Shown here in pieces: positions 36,877 through 45,180 of a stretch of DNA of 64,000 nt. The position numbers and the translations under genes were made by a program. Source of the stretch: Streptomyces bikiniensis (lineage in GTDB: Bacteria; Actinomycetota; Actinomycetes; Streptomycetales; Streptomycetaceae). How positions within the stretch are numbered: the first letter of the stretch is position 1; each line of letters opens with the position of its first letter. Where the stretch lies: assembly GCA_000716465.1 (NCBI GenBank), contig JNWL01000014.1, forward strand, positions 1 through 64,000, in the 5' to 3' direction. The notes beneath the pieces are model-generated. The model saw only the letters and a program-made list of their open reading frames with translations, did no database searches and was not told the origin of the DNA.

Positions 36877-39800
36877 ATGTTCGACAGAGATCGCCGCAGC
36901 ATGCGGCTGGTCTTCGCAGCCGTGGCCGCGCTCACGGCCGCGCTCGTCGCCTCCGTCCTCCCCGGGGCGGCCGTCGCCGCGCCGGGACCGCCCAACCGGC
37001 TCGGGCCGGTCCAGATACAGAACGCCATGAACGGCCTCGCCGTGGACGCCGAGGCCGGGGACATGGAGGAGGGCCGCGAGATCCTCCAGTTCACGTACGG
37101 CGGCCGGCACGGGCAGCAGTGGTGGTTCGAGGCCGCGACCGGCTCCTCGTACTACCTGAAGAGCAACGTCAACGGCGCCTACTGCATCGGCCTCGACGGC
37201 ACGCTCGCGGTCCTGAAGCTGTGCGGCGGCGACGGTACGACCTGGGAGTTCGACCAGGTCCAGGCCGATACCTACCTGCTGAAGACGCCCGGCGGCGAGC
37301 AGTACCTCACGTCTCCCACCACGGCGGGCGGCAGGTCCAACAGCGGCGTCCAGCTCGCCCTCGGCAGCCGTGCCGAAGCCGGCACCGGCCGCGGCCACTG
37401 GCACCTGACCGACCTGGTGCTGGAGGAGCACACCCCGCCGGCCGACCCACGGCTCGACCAGGCGACGTTCCTCACCAGCCACAACGCCTTCAACTCCTAC
37501 GGCGACGGCTACTCCTTCCCCAACCAGTCCCGCAGCATGGCCACCCAGCTGGACGAGGGCGTCCGCGGCATGATGCTGGACGTCTACGACGACGGAGCCA
37601 CCGTCGAGGACCCGCTGCGCATGTGCCACGGCACGTGCTCGATCGGCGGCGACCGGCGCTTCGAGTACGGCCTCGGCGACATCGTGAAGTTCCTCCAGAA
37701 GGACACCGACGCCGTCGGCACCGTCTTCCTGGAGGACTACGTCGCCGACCGGGCGAAGATGGCCCGCGAGATGAGCGCCGTACCCGGCCTGAAGGAACTG
37801 GTCTTCGACCCCGTGGCGCAGGGGGTGGCCACCCACGGCTGGCCGACCCTGTCCCAGATGCGCGGGCTGGGCAAGCGGCTGCTGATCTTCTCCGACAAGG
37901 GCGACGTCCCCGAGGTCGGCGTCCGCGCCCAGCGCGACTGGACGGTCGAGAACTACTGGAGCATGGGCGGCCTCGCGGGCAACAAGGACTGCTACACCCG
38001 CTGGGACGAGATCCCGCTCACGCGGCAGGAGCCCGGCTTCACCCCGCTGTTCGTGATGAACCAGTTCCGCGACGCCCCCACCGTCATCACCGCCGCCATC
38101 GACAACGGCGACTCCCTGGTCGACCGGGCGCTGAACATCTGCGGCCCGGCCGCCCGCAAGACCCCCAACTACGTCGCCGTCGACTTCTACGAGCTGCCCC
38201 TCGGCGGCTCCACCCACCGCGCCATCGAGACCATCGGCCGCCACCGGTACACCTCCGAGGCCGCCGCGAACCCGAACCCGCCCTCCCAGCTCCTGAGCGC
38301 CTACAACCGCAAGGCGCAGCTGCCCGGCATGCCGAACTGGTCGGCCGCCGGCTACCGCGGCGGCAGCCCGCTGCCCGGCGAGGCGCAGCACACCGGTGAC
38401 GAGGCCTGCCGCATCACCCCGGAAGAGCTCGACGGCACCTACGGCGTCAAGCCGGACGACGAGGCCGACGACTCCGCCGGCCTCCAGCGGGCCGTCGACG
38501 ACATCCGCACCCGGTGCGGGGGCGCCGCTCAGTTCGAGCGGCTGTCGCTGATCACCCTGCCCGCCGGCAAGCTGAACGTCAGCCGCCAGATCTCCGTGGA
38601 CGCCAGCTACCTGACCATCCGCGGCCAGGGCAGCGACCCGGCCCGGCCCGGGGGCACACGGATCGTGTTCCGCCCCGACGACGACACCAAGTACGACACC
38701 CTGACCTCGGACGGCAGCCGCTGGGACCAGGACGCCATGTCCTACGGGACGGGCGCGGACACCGGCAAGGGCGGCTGGATGTGGCCCGGCCGCGGCCTGT
38801 TCCGCGTCTCGACCCGCGAGGTCGCCCCCCGGTACGCGGACGAGCTGGCCGCCGCCCCCGCCAACCGCAAGGACCTCTTCGAGGGCTCGGTCAACCAGCA
38901 CTGGGCCTCGGGCGTGAAGCTGCGGACCTCCGCGGCCGCGCCGGGCTTCTCCGCGAAGGAGGGCGACCGGGTCGTCCACCTCGACGCCAAGGCCGACCCG
39001 GCCCGCTTCCCGGTCGGCGGGCACGTGTGGGTGGGCGCTGCCAACAGCCGTAAGTTCTACGCCCTCCAGAGCGCCACGGACGAGGGCCGGTACGAGAACC
39101 TGCACATGCGCCAGCAGGTCTTCCGCATCAGCTCCGTCGATGCGGCGAACCGTACGCTGACCCTGGACAAGCCGCTGGAGTTCGACCTCCCGGTGGACTC
39201 CACCTCGGACGGCTCCGCCGCGATCGACGGCACCGTCTACCCCAGCAAGGTCACCCCGCTGAAGATGGTGGTCGGCGTCGGGTTCGAGAACTTCTCCTTC
39301 ACCCAGGACATGCCCGGGACGACCCCCGAGCAGGCCCGGCACAACTACGGCAACCTGGCCCCCGCGTACGCCATGCACGGCCTGGTCTTCAAGTGGGCCG
39401 CCGACTCCTGGGCCCGCAGCGTCCGCGCGGAGATGACCGGATCGCACCCGATCGTCACCGAGGTCGCCAAGAACCTCCAGTTCGAGCGCAACCACCTCGA
39501 CGGCGCCTGGAACAAGGGCAAGGGCGGCAACGGCTACTTCCGCGGCAGCCGCGTCTGGGACTCCCTCTACGCCCTCAACACCACCCGCAACCTGCGCCAC
39601 TTCACCCTCCAGTGGTCGGCCTCGGGCAACGTGGTCTACGGCAACGACTTCGATTCCGACCTGAACCTCCACGGCGGCTGGGAGCGCCGCAACCTCTTCG
39701 AGAACAACACCGTCCGCGTGCCGTACGAGCACTACTCGGGCAACTGCACCGCCCGCTGCGGCGGCGAGGGCGGCGACGTCGAGAGCGGGACCTGGTACCC

Positions 39801-40134
39801 GATCTGGTGGGCCGCCGGGGCCAAGGCGCTCAAGTGGTCCGGCTCCTCCGGCCCGCAGAACGTCTTCCACAACAACACCCTGTCCAAGCAGCTCACCCCG
39901 GGCGGCCCGTACACGGACTACCTGCCGTACGGGAAGACGGGCGCGGGCGCCCAGCCGGTCCACCAGTTCGGCTCCGCGCCGGGCGACCCGTCCCGCTTCC
40001 AGCACCTGACCCAGGGCGGCAGCCCGATCGCCGACTGGAACGGCCGCGAGGAGGACGACTTCTCGGCGGGCGCGGGCGTGGACTCCACCCACACCGCACC
40101 GCTCACCTCCGTGTTCCTCAGGAACGCGGGGTAG
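36877..40134 (+). CDS. Secreted three-domain protein: ricin-like, PI-PLC-like and beta-helix
   Basis: This 1085-residue protein has a signal peptide (MRLVFAAVAALTAALVASVL, cleavage near AVA-AP). Residues about 40-185 look like a ricin-type beta-trefoil (QIQNAMNGLAVDAEAG, repeated QWWFE and WEFDQV turns). Residues about 190-500 resemble a phosphatidylinositol-specific phospholipase C X-domain, with likely catalytic His202 (TSHNAF) and His251 (MCHGTC) and LDEGVRGMMLDVYDDG. Residues about 510-1085 look like a right-handed beta-helix (DDSAGLQRAVDDI, RNLFENNTVRVP, NVVYGNDFDSD, VFHNNTL), a polysaccharide-lyase-type fold. The ATG at 36877 is one choice; GTG 36865 and ATG 36901 are possible. It is extracellular, probably acting on surface lipids or glycans. 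Confidence 0.85.
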   Translation: MFDRDRRSMRLVFAAVAALTAALVASVLPGAAVAAPGPPNRLGPVQIQNAMNGLAVDAEAGDMEEGREILQFTYGGRHGQQWWFEAATGSSYYLKSNVNGAYCIGLDGTLAVLKLCGGDGTTWEFDQVQADTYLLKTPGGEQYLTSPTTAGGRSNSGVQLALGSRAEAGTGRGHWHLTDLVLEEHTPPADPRLDQATFLTSHNAFNSYGDGYSFPNQSRSMATQLDEGVRGMMLDVYDDGATVEDPLRMCHGTCSIGGDRRFEYGLGDIVKFLQKDTDAVGTVFLEDYVADRAKMAREMSAVPGLKELVFDPVAQGVATHGWPTLSQMRGLGKRLLIFSDKGDVPEVGVRAQRDWTVENYWSMGGLAGNKDCYTRWDEIPLTRQEPGFTPLFVMNQFRDAPTVITAAIDNGDSLVDRALNICGPAARKTPNYVAVDFYELPLGGSTHRAIETIGRHRYTSEAAANPNPPSQLLSAYNRKAQLPGMPNWSAAGYRGGSPLPGEAQHTGDEACRITPEELDGTYGVKPDDEADDSAGLQRAVDDIRTRCGGAAQFERLSLITLPAGKLNVSRQISVDASYLTIRGQGSDPARPGGTRIVFRPDDDTKYDTLTSDGSRWDQDAMSYGTGADTGKGGWMWPGRGLFRVSTREVAPRYADELAAAPANRKDLFEGSVNQHWASGVKLRTSAAAPGFSAKEGDRVVHLDAKADPARFPVGGHVWVGAANSRKFYALQSATDEGRYENLHMRQQVFRISSVDAANRTLTLDKPLEFDLPVDSTSDGSAAIDGTVYPSKVTPLKMVVGVGFENFSFTQDMPGTTPEQARHNYGNLAPAYAMHGLVFKWAADSWARSVRAEMTGSHPIVTEVAKNLQFERNHLDGAWNKGKGGNGYFRGSRVWDSLYALNTTRNLRHFTLQWSASGNVVYGNDFDSDLNLHGGWERRNLFENNTVRVPYEHYSGNCTARCGGEGGDVESGTWYPIWWAAGAKALKWSGSSGPQNVFHNNTLSKQLTPGGPYTDYLPYGKTGAGAQPVHQFGSAPGDPSRFQHLTQGGSPIADWNGREEDDFSAGAGVDSTHTAPLTSVFLRNAG

Positions 40135-40153
40135 CGGCAACCCGCTGAACGCG

Positions 40154-40182
40154 CGGCCCGGGCAGTCCGTCTGCCCGGGCCG
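40154..40182 (+). terminator. Hairpin terminator after the exoprotein gene
   Basis: Perfect 12-base arms CGGCCCGGGCAG and CTGCCCGGGCCG with a 5-base loop lie 20 bases after the stop codon. Confidence 0.85.
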
Positions 40183-40243
40183 TCGCGTTCGACACGGGTG
40201 CGTCCGCACCCGGAGGCTGCTGCATCGAACCGCCGATGGTCCG

Positions 40244-40414
40244 GTGCAGGTCAGGGCAGTGGACGAGGAGCTGGGACTGGAGATGGGGTTGCGCGGGAAG
40301 CTGGAGCCGCTGCGGGCGAAGTCGACCAAGCTCGCCGACCGTGGATGGTTGCACAAGCGGCCCGACGGACGGTTCGCCGCACGCCGCTCACGCTATCGGG
40401 ACCGGGAGCGGTAG
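40244..40414 (+). pseudogene. Remnant of a small helical protein beside the transposase
   Basis: The frame from about 40220 to a TAG at 40412 reads DEELGLEMGLRGKLEPLRAK, then LADRGWLHKRPDGRF. This looks like the C-terminal end of a coding sequence, with the GWLxKxPDGRF finish familiar from small hypothetical proteins near Streptomyces mobile elements. No credible start is present and the upstream part is missing, so I treat it as a fragment. Confidence 0.45.
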
Positions 40415-40453
40415 GGCGTAACCGGCCCTACTCCGGCAGCAGTTGAGTTCGGT

Positions 40454-41293
40454 GTGAAGAAAAACAACGCTCACGCCGAGGGCCCTGACGGCCTTGTTCA
40501 CACCGCCCGCCTGCCGCTGTCGGGCGCCACCCTGAACCATCTCGCCACCCTGATACGCGGCCACTGCAAGAAGATCGGCTCACGGTGGCGGGCGCTGCCC
40601 GCGGGAAAGATCGCGGGGATCGTGCCGGCGGTGCTGCGCTGTGACCGGCGGCCCGGCGATCCGGCCGGCGGAAACGGGGTGCACCGCACCACCGTCGCCC
40701 GCTGGGTCCGCGAGGTCGTCGGACTGCTCGCCGCCCGGGCCCCGCGCCTGGACCGCGCGCTGAAGAGAATCACCCGACCGGGTGGCGGAGTCGTACTGCT
40801 GGACGGCTCGCTGATACGCACCCGCCACCGCACCGGAGCCGAGAACCGGAAGAACTGCTCCGGCAAGCACAGATGCCATGGCCTGCTCGTGATCGCGCTC
40901 ACCGACGACAACGGCCGGCTGCTCTGGGTCTCGGCCGCCCGGCCCGGTCGGACCTCGGGGATCACCGCCTGCCGGCACGACAGACTCACCGCCCATCTCC
41001 GCGCGGCCGGGCTCGGCGCGATCGCCGACCTGGGCTTCGTCGGCCTCGACGACAGCGGCCCGGACACCGACCCGGCGGTGATCCCCGGCTGCGAGGCCGC
41101 CCGCAGCCAGCCCCTGACCCGCGGCCGGAAACTGTCCCACAAGGCACTGGCCGCGGTCCGGGCACCGGTCGAGCACGGCTTCGCGCACCTGAAGAACCGG
41201 CGCGTGCTCGGCAAGGTCCGCACCGACCCGAAATGGGCGACCGCACTGGTGAGGGCCCTGCTGGTCCTGACGAACCACGAAGTCGCACGCTGA
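40454..41293 (+). CDS. IS5-type DDE transposase
   Basis: This 279-residue transposase has an N-terminal helix-turn-helix (GVHRTTVARWVREVVGLLAAR) and a DDE_4-type catalytic domain. The likely triad is D117 (VVLLDGSL), D192 (AIADLGFVG) and E240 (APVEHGFAHLKNRR), so catalytic residues are kept. It starts at GTG with no good ribosome-binding site. I could not identify terminal inverted repeats or a target-site duplication in the flanks (40140-40450, 41294-41400), so it may be an immobile relic. It sits among fragments of other genes. Confidence 0.82.
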   Translation: MKKNNAHAEGPDGLVHTARLPLSGATLNHLATLIRGHCKKIGSRWRALPAGKIAGIVPAVLRCDRRPGDPAGGNGVHRTTVARWVREVVGLLAARAPRLDRALKRITRPGGGVVLLDGSLIRTRHRTGAENRKNCSGKHRCHGLLVIALTDDNGRLLWVSAARPGRTSGITACRHDRLTAHLRAAGLGAIADLGFVGLDDSGPDTDPAVIPGCEAARSQPLTRGRKLSHKALAAVRAPVEHGFAHLKNRRVLGKVRTDPKWATALVRALLVLTNHEVAR

Positions 41294-41459
41294 TCGACGA
41301 TCTTGCCGGAAGTCATACGCCCCCGACCGGCGCTAGCACCCCGAAGTCCTGCACACCAGCCCCGTGACCTGCAACTTCACGATGCACATAACTGATGGGG
41401 GGACGGCCCTGCACCACCCGCCACAGGGTCGAGGGCGACCTCCGGCGGCAGGGGGTCCC

Positions 41460-41639
41460 GTGAAGAACGCCCGTGTCGCCGACGACGGGGACCTCGTCAC
41501 CGCTGGCGGCATCACCTCCGGTCTCGAACCGGCCCTCCGGCCGGTCCGCCGTGAACTCGGAGCGGGCGCCGCGACGGCCCTGGAGGAGATGCCGGAGTAC
41601 GAGGCGCGCGGCACCGCCCGGGTGCCGTCCACGGGCTGA
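41460..41639 (+). pseudogene. DJ-1/PfpI family C-terminal fragment
   Basis: From 41460 the frame reads ARVADDGDLVTAGGITSGLE, then ALRPVRRELGAGAA and MPEYEARGT, which is the end of DJ-1/PfpI (ThiJ-like) proteins. The nucleophile-elbow Cys, the catalytic region and the true start are absent. The 30 codons in front (from 41364) do not resemble the family. It lies 166 bases downstream of the transposase and was presumably cut by that event or a later deletion. Confidence 0.75.
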
Positions 41640-41643
41640 CGGT

Positions 41644-41853
41644 TCAGGCCTCCGCCGCGCCCGTGTACCGCTCGTGCTCCTCGGCGGAGACGCGCAGGCC
41701 GGAGGAGGGGAGGAGCTGCGGAATGCCGTCCACGATCGGGTAGCTGAGGCGCAGCCGGGGGTTATAGAGCACGTCCCGGCCGGCGGGGAGCGTGAGAGGC
41801 CCCTTGTCGAGGGGGCAGGCCAGGATGCGCAGCAGGGTCTCGTCGGCTTCCAT
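41644..41853 (-). CDS. Trm112-like small protein
   Basis: This 69-residue protein matches the bacterial Trm112/UPF0434 family: LLRILACPLDKGPL at the start and YNPRLRLSYPIVDGIPQLLP in the centre. Family members bind zinc through paired Cys and activate methyltransferases, but here only one Cys is present, which is common in the actinomycete branch. Its start overlaps the 3' end of the transporter gene by 92 bases. It is the last gene of the envelope-glycan operon, which contains two methyltransferases it might serve. Confidence 0.82.
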   Translation of the reverse strand: MEADETLLRILACPLDKGPLTLPAGRDVLYNPRLRLSYPIVDGIPQLLPSSGLRVSAEEHERYTGAAEA

Positions 41854-42859
41854 CGGGATCCTCGTCGTTCGGTGAAGGGAGTGAGGGGAAGGGCGGGTTC
41901 CGGCGGTGCGCCGCACGCACCGGTGCGGTCGCGCCGCCGGCCGGGGGAGGGGCGTCGGCCGGGAGGGGGATGTCGGCCGGGGGCGGGGCGTCGTGGCGGG
42001 GCATGGCGAGCAGTACCGAGAGGGCCAGCGCCGTCCCCGCCACGCGCAGGAACAGCGGCAGCGGGTCCTCCGGAAGCCGCTCCCCGAAGACCGGCGTCCC
42101 CGCCACCGCCGTGAACAGGGCCGTCACCGTCGTGCAGACCGGCACGAGCAGGGACGCGCGGCACCGCTGGAGCGCGGTCTGCGACATGACGAGCCCGGCG
42201 CCGGCGGTGAACAGCAGCAGGTACGGATAGGGCGAACCGAGCAGGGCCCGCGCCACCTCGCCCGCCCCGCCGCCCGTGAGCCTGCCCGCCGCCCCTTTGA
42301 CCGCGAGCGAGCTGACGCCGTACAGCAGCCCCACGGCCACGCCGTACCCGATGCCGTTGGTCGGCACCCGGTGGCGCCGGCGCGCCCGCCGCTCCACCTG
42401 CGCGTAGAGCGCCACCCCCGTCACGAGCGTGGGGACGGACACCAGCAGGACCAGGCCCCAGGGCGCCTCCCCGCCCACGACCTCGTCCTCCTCGCGCACC
42501 GACGCCACGACCATGAGCAGCGCCACGAGCACCGCGCCGAGCGCGCGGCGCTCCCGGCCCGTGGGCCGCTCGCCGAGGACGGCGGACGAGAGCAGCAGGA
42601 GCAGGACGAGACCGGAGACGAAGATGCCCTGCGCCGCGGCGATCGGCAGCGTCCGGTAGACGACCAGCTGGGCGCCGAACCCGGCGGCCAGCGCCACCGC
42701 GCCGACCAGCCACGACGGGCTGGTCACCAGCGTGACGACCACCCGCACCGGCCGCCCGGCGGAGAGCGCGGGCAGCGCCCCCAGCGCCCGCTTCTCCAGG
42801 ACGAAGCCGACGCTGTAGAGGAGGTTGGCGACCAGCGCCGCGCCCACGCCCCACCACAC
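41762..42859 (-). CDS. DMT/EamA-like membrane transporter
   Basis: This 365-residue protein has nine or ten hydrophobic helices up to about residue 285 (ANLLYSVGFVLEKRALG, LPIAAAQGIFVSGLVLLLLL, YGVAVGLLYGVSSLAVKG). It is similar to drug/metabolite-type transporters and small-multidrug-like flippases. The last 80 residues are Pro/Asp/Ala-rich and overlap the Trm112-like gene, so the real end could be earlier if a frameshift is present. It begins 4 bases after the methyltransferase stop. A lipid-linked sugar flippase role is plausible from the operon but not shown. Confidence 0.8.
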   Translation of the reverse strand: MWWGVGAALVANLLYSVGFVLEKRALGALPALSAGRPVRVVVTLVTSPSWLVGAVALAAGFGAQLVVYRTLPIAAAQGIFVSGLVLLLLLSSAVLGERPTGRERRALGAVLVALLMVVASVREEDEVVGGEAPWGLVLLVSVPTLVTGVALYAQVERRARRRHRVPTNGIGYGVAVGLLYGVSSLAVKGAAGRLTGGGAGEVARALLGSPYPYLLLFTAGAGLVMSQTALQRCRASLLVPVCTTVTALFTAVAGTPVFGERLPEDPLPLFLRVAGTALALSVLLAMPRHDAPPPADIPLPADAPPPAGGATAPVRAAHRRNPPFPSLPSPNDEDPDGSRRDPAAHPGLPPRQGASHAPRRPGRAL

Positions 42860-42863
42860 GGGC

Positions 42864-43814
42864 CTACCTCCGCCGGGCGTGCGCGAGCAGGATGGACGCC
42901 GCCGAGGGCACCGCGCACGCGGCCCGGTCGATCAGGCGCAGCCCGCGCGGCACGCCGTGGAACGGCGCGGCGGAGACGCGCACGTCCTCGAAACCGGCCG
43001 ACCGCAGGAACGAGCGCAGCGCCCGCGCCGTGAACAGGCGCAGATGCCCCACCACTTCCGTGCCGGGGCGCCCGTGGACGCCCCGGAGGCTCACCTCCGA
43101 GAACACCGGCTGCCGGCCGGCCAGCAGCAGCGCGCGGTTGTACCAGGCCGCGAGGTTGGGGGTGGAAAGCATCAGGTGGCCGCCCGGGCGCAGGACGCGC
43201 CGCAGCTCGTCCATGGCCCGGTCGGGGTCGACCAGGTGCTCGATGACCTCGCTGAACAGCACGGCGTCCGCGCACCCGTCGGTGAACGGCAGCCCGCCGC
43301 CGTCCACTTCGCCGCGCACGACGTGGGACATCCGCGGCCGGGCGCGGCGCAGCGCGTCGTGGGACCAGTCGACCCCCACGATCCGGTGCCCGGCGAGGAT
43401 CGGCCCCGCGACGGCGGCCGCGGTGCCGTCACCGCAGCCGACGTCGAGGACGAGCGCGCCGGGCCGGTCGAGCGCGGCGGCCAGCAGCCGGGCCTGCCGC
43501 CGGCTCCGGGCGTCGCCGGAGGCCACGGGGACGGCGGGGTTCTCGTAGAAGTCCCGCAGCCCCGCGGGACCGCCCGCGCCGGTGCCGGTGCCGGTGCCGG
43601 CGAGGGTGCCGGTGCCTGAGGCCGTACCCGCGCCCGCGCCCGTACCTGTACTCGTGCCCGTACTCGCACCTGCGCCCGTACCCGTACTCGCGCCCATACC
43701 CGTACCTGCGTCCGTACTTGTGCCCCCGCCCGTACTCGTACCTCCGCCCTCACCCGTACCTGCGCCCTCACCCGTATCCGTACCGATACCGGTGTCCACG
43801 TCCGGGCCGTTCAC
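42864..43814 (-). CDS. SAM-dependent methyltransferase with Gly/Thr-repeat N terminus
   Basis: This 316-residue protein has a class I methyltransferase domain from about residue 85: DFYENP, LVLDVGCGDGTAAA (122-135), GVDWS, FSEVIEHLVDPDRAMDELRRVLRPGG and STPNL. The N-terminal 80 residues are an almost pure Gly/Thr/Ala/Ser repeat (TGTGAGAST-like), coded by hexameric GT/AC-rich repeats, which is highly unusual and unlikely to fold. The GTG start overlaps the acyltransferase stop as GTGA; a shorter start within the domain is possible. The likely substrate is an envelope sugar or lipid carrier product. Confidence 0.82.
   Translation of the reverse strand: MNGPDVDTGIGTDTGEGAGTGEGGGTSTGGGTSTDAGTGMGASTGTGAGASTGTSTGTGAGAGTASGTGTLAGTGTGTGAGGPAGLRDFYENPAVPVASGDARSRRQARLLAAALDRPGALVLDVGCGDGTAAAVAGPILAGHRIVGVDWSHDALRRARPRMSHVVRGEVDGGGLPFTDGCADAVLFSEVIEHLVDPDRAMDELRRVLRPGGHLMLSTPNLAAWYNRALLLAGRQPVFSEVSLRGVHGRPGTEVVGHLRLFTARALRSFLRSAGFEDVRVSAAPFHGVPRGLRLIDRAACAVPSAASILLAHARRR
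43575..43796. repeat. Hexamer-type low-complexity repeat in the methyltransferase N terminus
   Basis: About 220 bases of diverged CCGGTA/CCCGTA/CTCGTA-type hexamers (plus strand) coding Gly, Thr, Ser, Ala. It keeps frame, so slippage by whole units would alter length only. Confidence 0.85.
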
Positions 43815-45118
43815 AGCGCCTCCGTGTCGGTCGTCGCGAGCCGGTCGGCGAACATCCGGCCCAGCAGGCGGCCGTCCTCGTCGCCCAGGAGGGTCCGGGA
43901 CCAGCGCAGCACCAGGTGGAGCCGCCCGCCGGTGGACGCCGTGGTGAACGTCAGGCCGCGCGGCATCGCCGCCGGCGCCGACACCCAGACCGCCCCGGCC
44001 CGGCCCGCCTCGCCGAAGTCCAGCGGGTAGGGGATCCGGCCGAGGTTGCTGAGCAGCGTGGTCGAGATCCACGGGGCCGCGAGGCGCCGTACGCCCCGCG
44101 TCAGGGCCGCCCGGGCGGCGACCGGGAGGACCGGCGAGGCGAGCAGCGCGGCACCGCGCCCCAGGGGCGGCCGCGCGACCGCCTTGAGGGCGCGGGTGCG
44201 CTCGGCCGTGAGCCGCAGCAGGGCGCCGACGTCCGTCCCGGGGCCCAGCTCGGCGGGCGCGAAGCCGACGTCCACCAGCCGGGTGCCGTTGCCGATCGGC
44301 ATCGCGGGCCCTCGGGTCCGGTCGTCGACGGGCATGGTGATGCGCAGCGGCCGCTCGGGCGCCCCCTGCCGGCGGTTCCAGTCCGCGACCGTCAGCGCCG
44401 TGGCCACCATCAGCTGGTCGTTGACGGTGTGCGGGGCGCCCGGGGCGCGCCGGGGCACGGGCAGTTCGGTGACCAGCAGCGCGTTCCCGGGGGCGCCCCC
44501 GGGGTTCCCCGGCGCGACCCGCGCCACCGTCGCCCGCGACCCCGCCGGCCGCGGGACGGGGCTCCCGGCCGGCGGGCGGGCCGGTGCGGCGACCGGCGGC
44601 GCGGCGGAACCGCTGTAGATCTCCGCGGCGGTCGCCACGATCCGCAGACAGGCGGGCCCGTCGAGCGCCGTGTGGTGCACGGCGAGGAGCAGGACGCAGC
44701 CGTCGGTCCCCGGCTCCTCGACCACTTCGAGGCGCAGCGGCGGCGCGGACCGCAGCGACGGGGGCTCGGCCAGGGCCCGCTCCCGGGCACGGACGAGGGC
44801 CCCGGGCGCGCTCGGCGGGAAGAGCACCACATCGGTGCCGGGGCGGTCCGTCAGCTCCCACTCGTAGCGGCGGGCGAACGGCCCCCGCCCGCGCTCCCGC
44901 ATCAGCGCCCGCGGATGCCTGGACAGCGCCCGGCCGAACGCCTCGCGCAGACGCTCCGGCCGGACCCGGCCCGGCAGGTGGATCTCGATGTGCACGGTGT
45001 TCGGCTCGCGCGCGTCGGCGCAGTGCCGGGCGATCTCGTCCGCGACCGCGAACGGCACGCGCGGCGGTTCGCGGTCCGGGGTCGGTCCGAAGACCTCCGT
45101 CCGCCGTCCGGTGGCCAT
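43811..45118 (-). CDS. Condensation-domain-like acyltransferase
   Basis: This 435-residue protein has the condensation/WES/PapA-type active site HHxxxDG at residues 148-154 (VHHTALDG) and matching downstream blocks (VNDQLMVATALTVADW, MPVDDRTRG, LLSNLGRIP). It resembles stand-alone acyltransferases that transfer acyl groups onto glycolipids. The ATG overlaps the stop of a 20-codon mini-ORF as TGATG, and its stop overlaps the methyltransferase start. It likely acylates a sugar or lipid intermediate in the envelope operon. Confidence 0.78.
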   Translation of the reverse strand: MATGRRTEVFGPTPDREPPRVPFAVADEIARHCADAREPNTVHIEIHLPGRVRPERLREAFGRALSRHPRALMRERGRGPFARRYEWELTDRPGTDVVLFPPSAPGALVRARERALAEPPSLRSAPPLRLEVVEEPGTDGCVLLLAVHHTALDGPACLRIVATAAEIYSGSAAPPVAAPARPPAGSPVPRPAGSRATVARVAPGNPGGAPGNALLVTELPVPRRAPGAPHTVNDQLMVATALTVADWNRRQGAPERPLRITMPVDDRTRGPAMPIGNGTRLVDVGFAPAELGPGTDVGALLRLTAERTRALKAVARPPLGRGAALLASPVLPVAARAALTRGVRRLAAPWISTTLLSNLGRIPYPLDFGEAGRAGAVWVSAPAAMPRGLTFTTASTGGRLHLVLRWSRTLLGDEDGRLLGRMFADRLATTDTEAL

Positions 45119-45180
45119 CAGCGTCCCCCCTCCCCGTCCGGGGCCGGTCCGAAGACCTCAGCCCGCTGTCCGGCGGCCAT
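45118..45180 (-). CDS. 20-codon mini-ORF from a tandem duplication of a gene start
   Basis: An ATG at 45180 overlaps the aftD-like stop (TGATG) and opens MAAGQRAEVFGPAPD, a diverged copy of the acyltransferase start MATGRRTEVFGPTPD, ending in GEGGR like the end of the aftD-like protein. Its TGA overlaps the acyltransferase ATG (TGATG). The unit of 62 bases looks like a tandem duplication of the gene boundary. It may only relay ribosomes; a functional peptide is unlikely. Confidence 0.5.
   Translation of the reverse strand: MAAGQRAEVFGPAPDGEGGR

Noticed and set aside
41294..41459. Search for transposon terminal repeats after the transposase
   Set aside because: No inverted match of useful length to the 40140-40450 flank was visible by eye.
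43578..43795. CRISPR-like appearance of the hexamer tract
   Set aside because: Units are short and continuous with no spacers, and they code Gly/Thr residues in frame with the methyltransferase.
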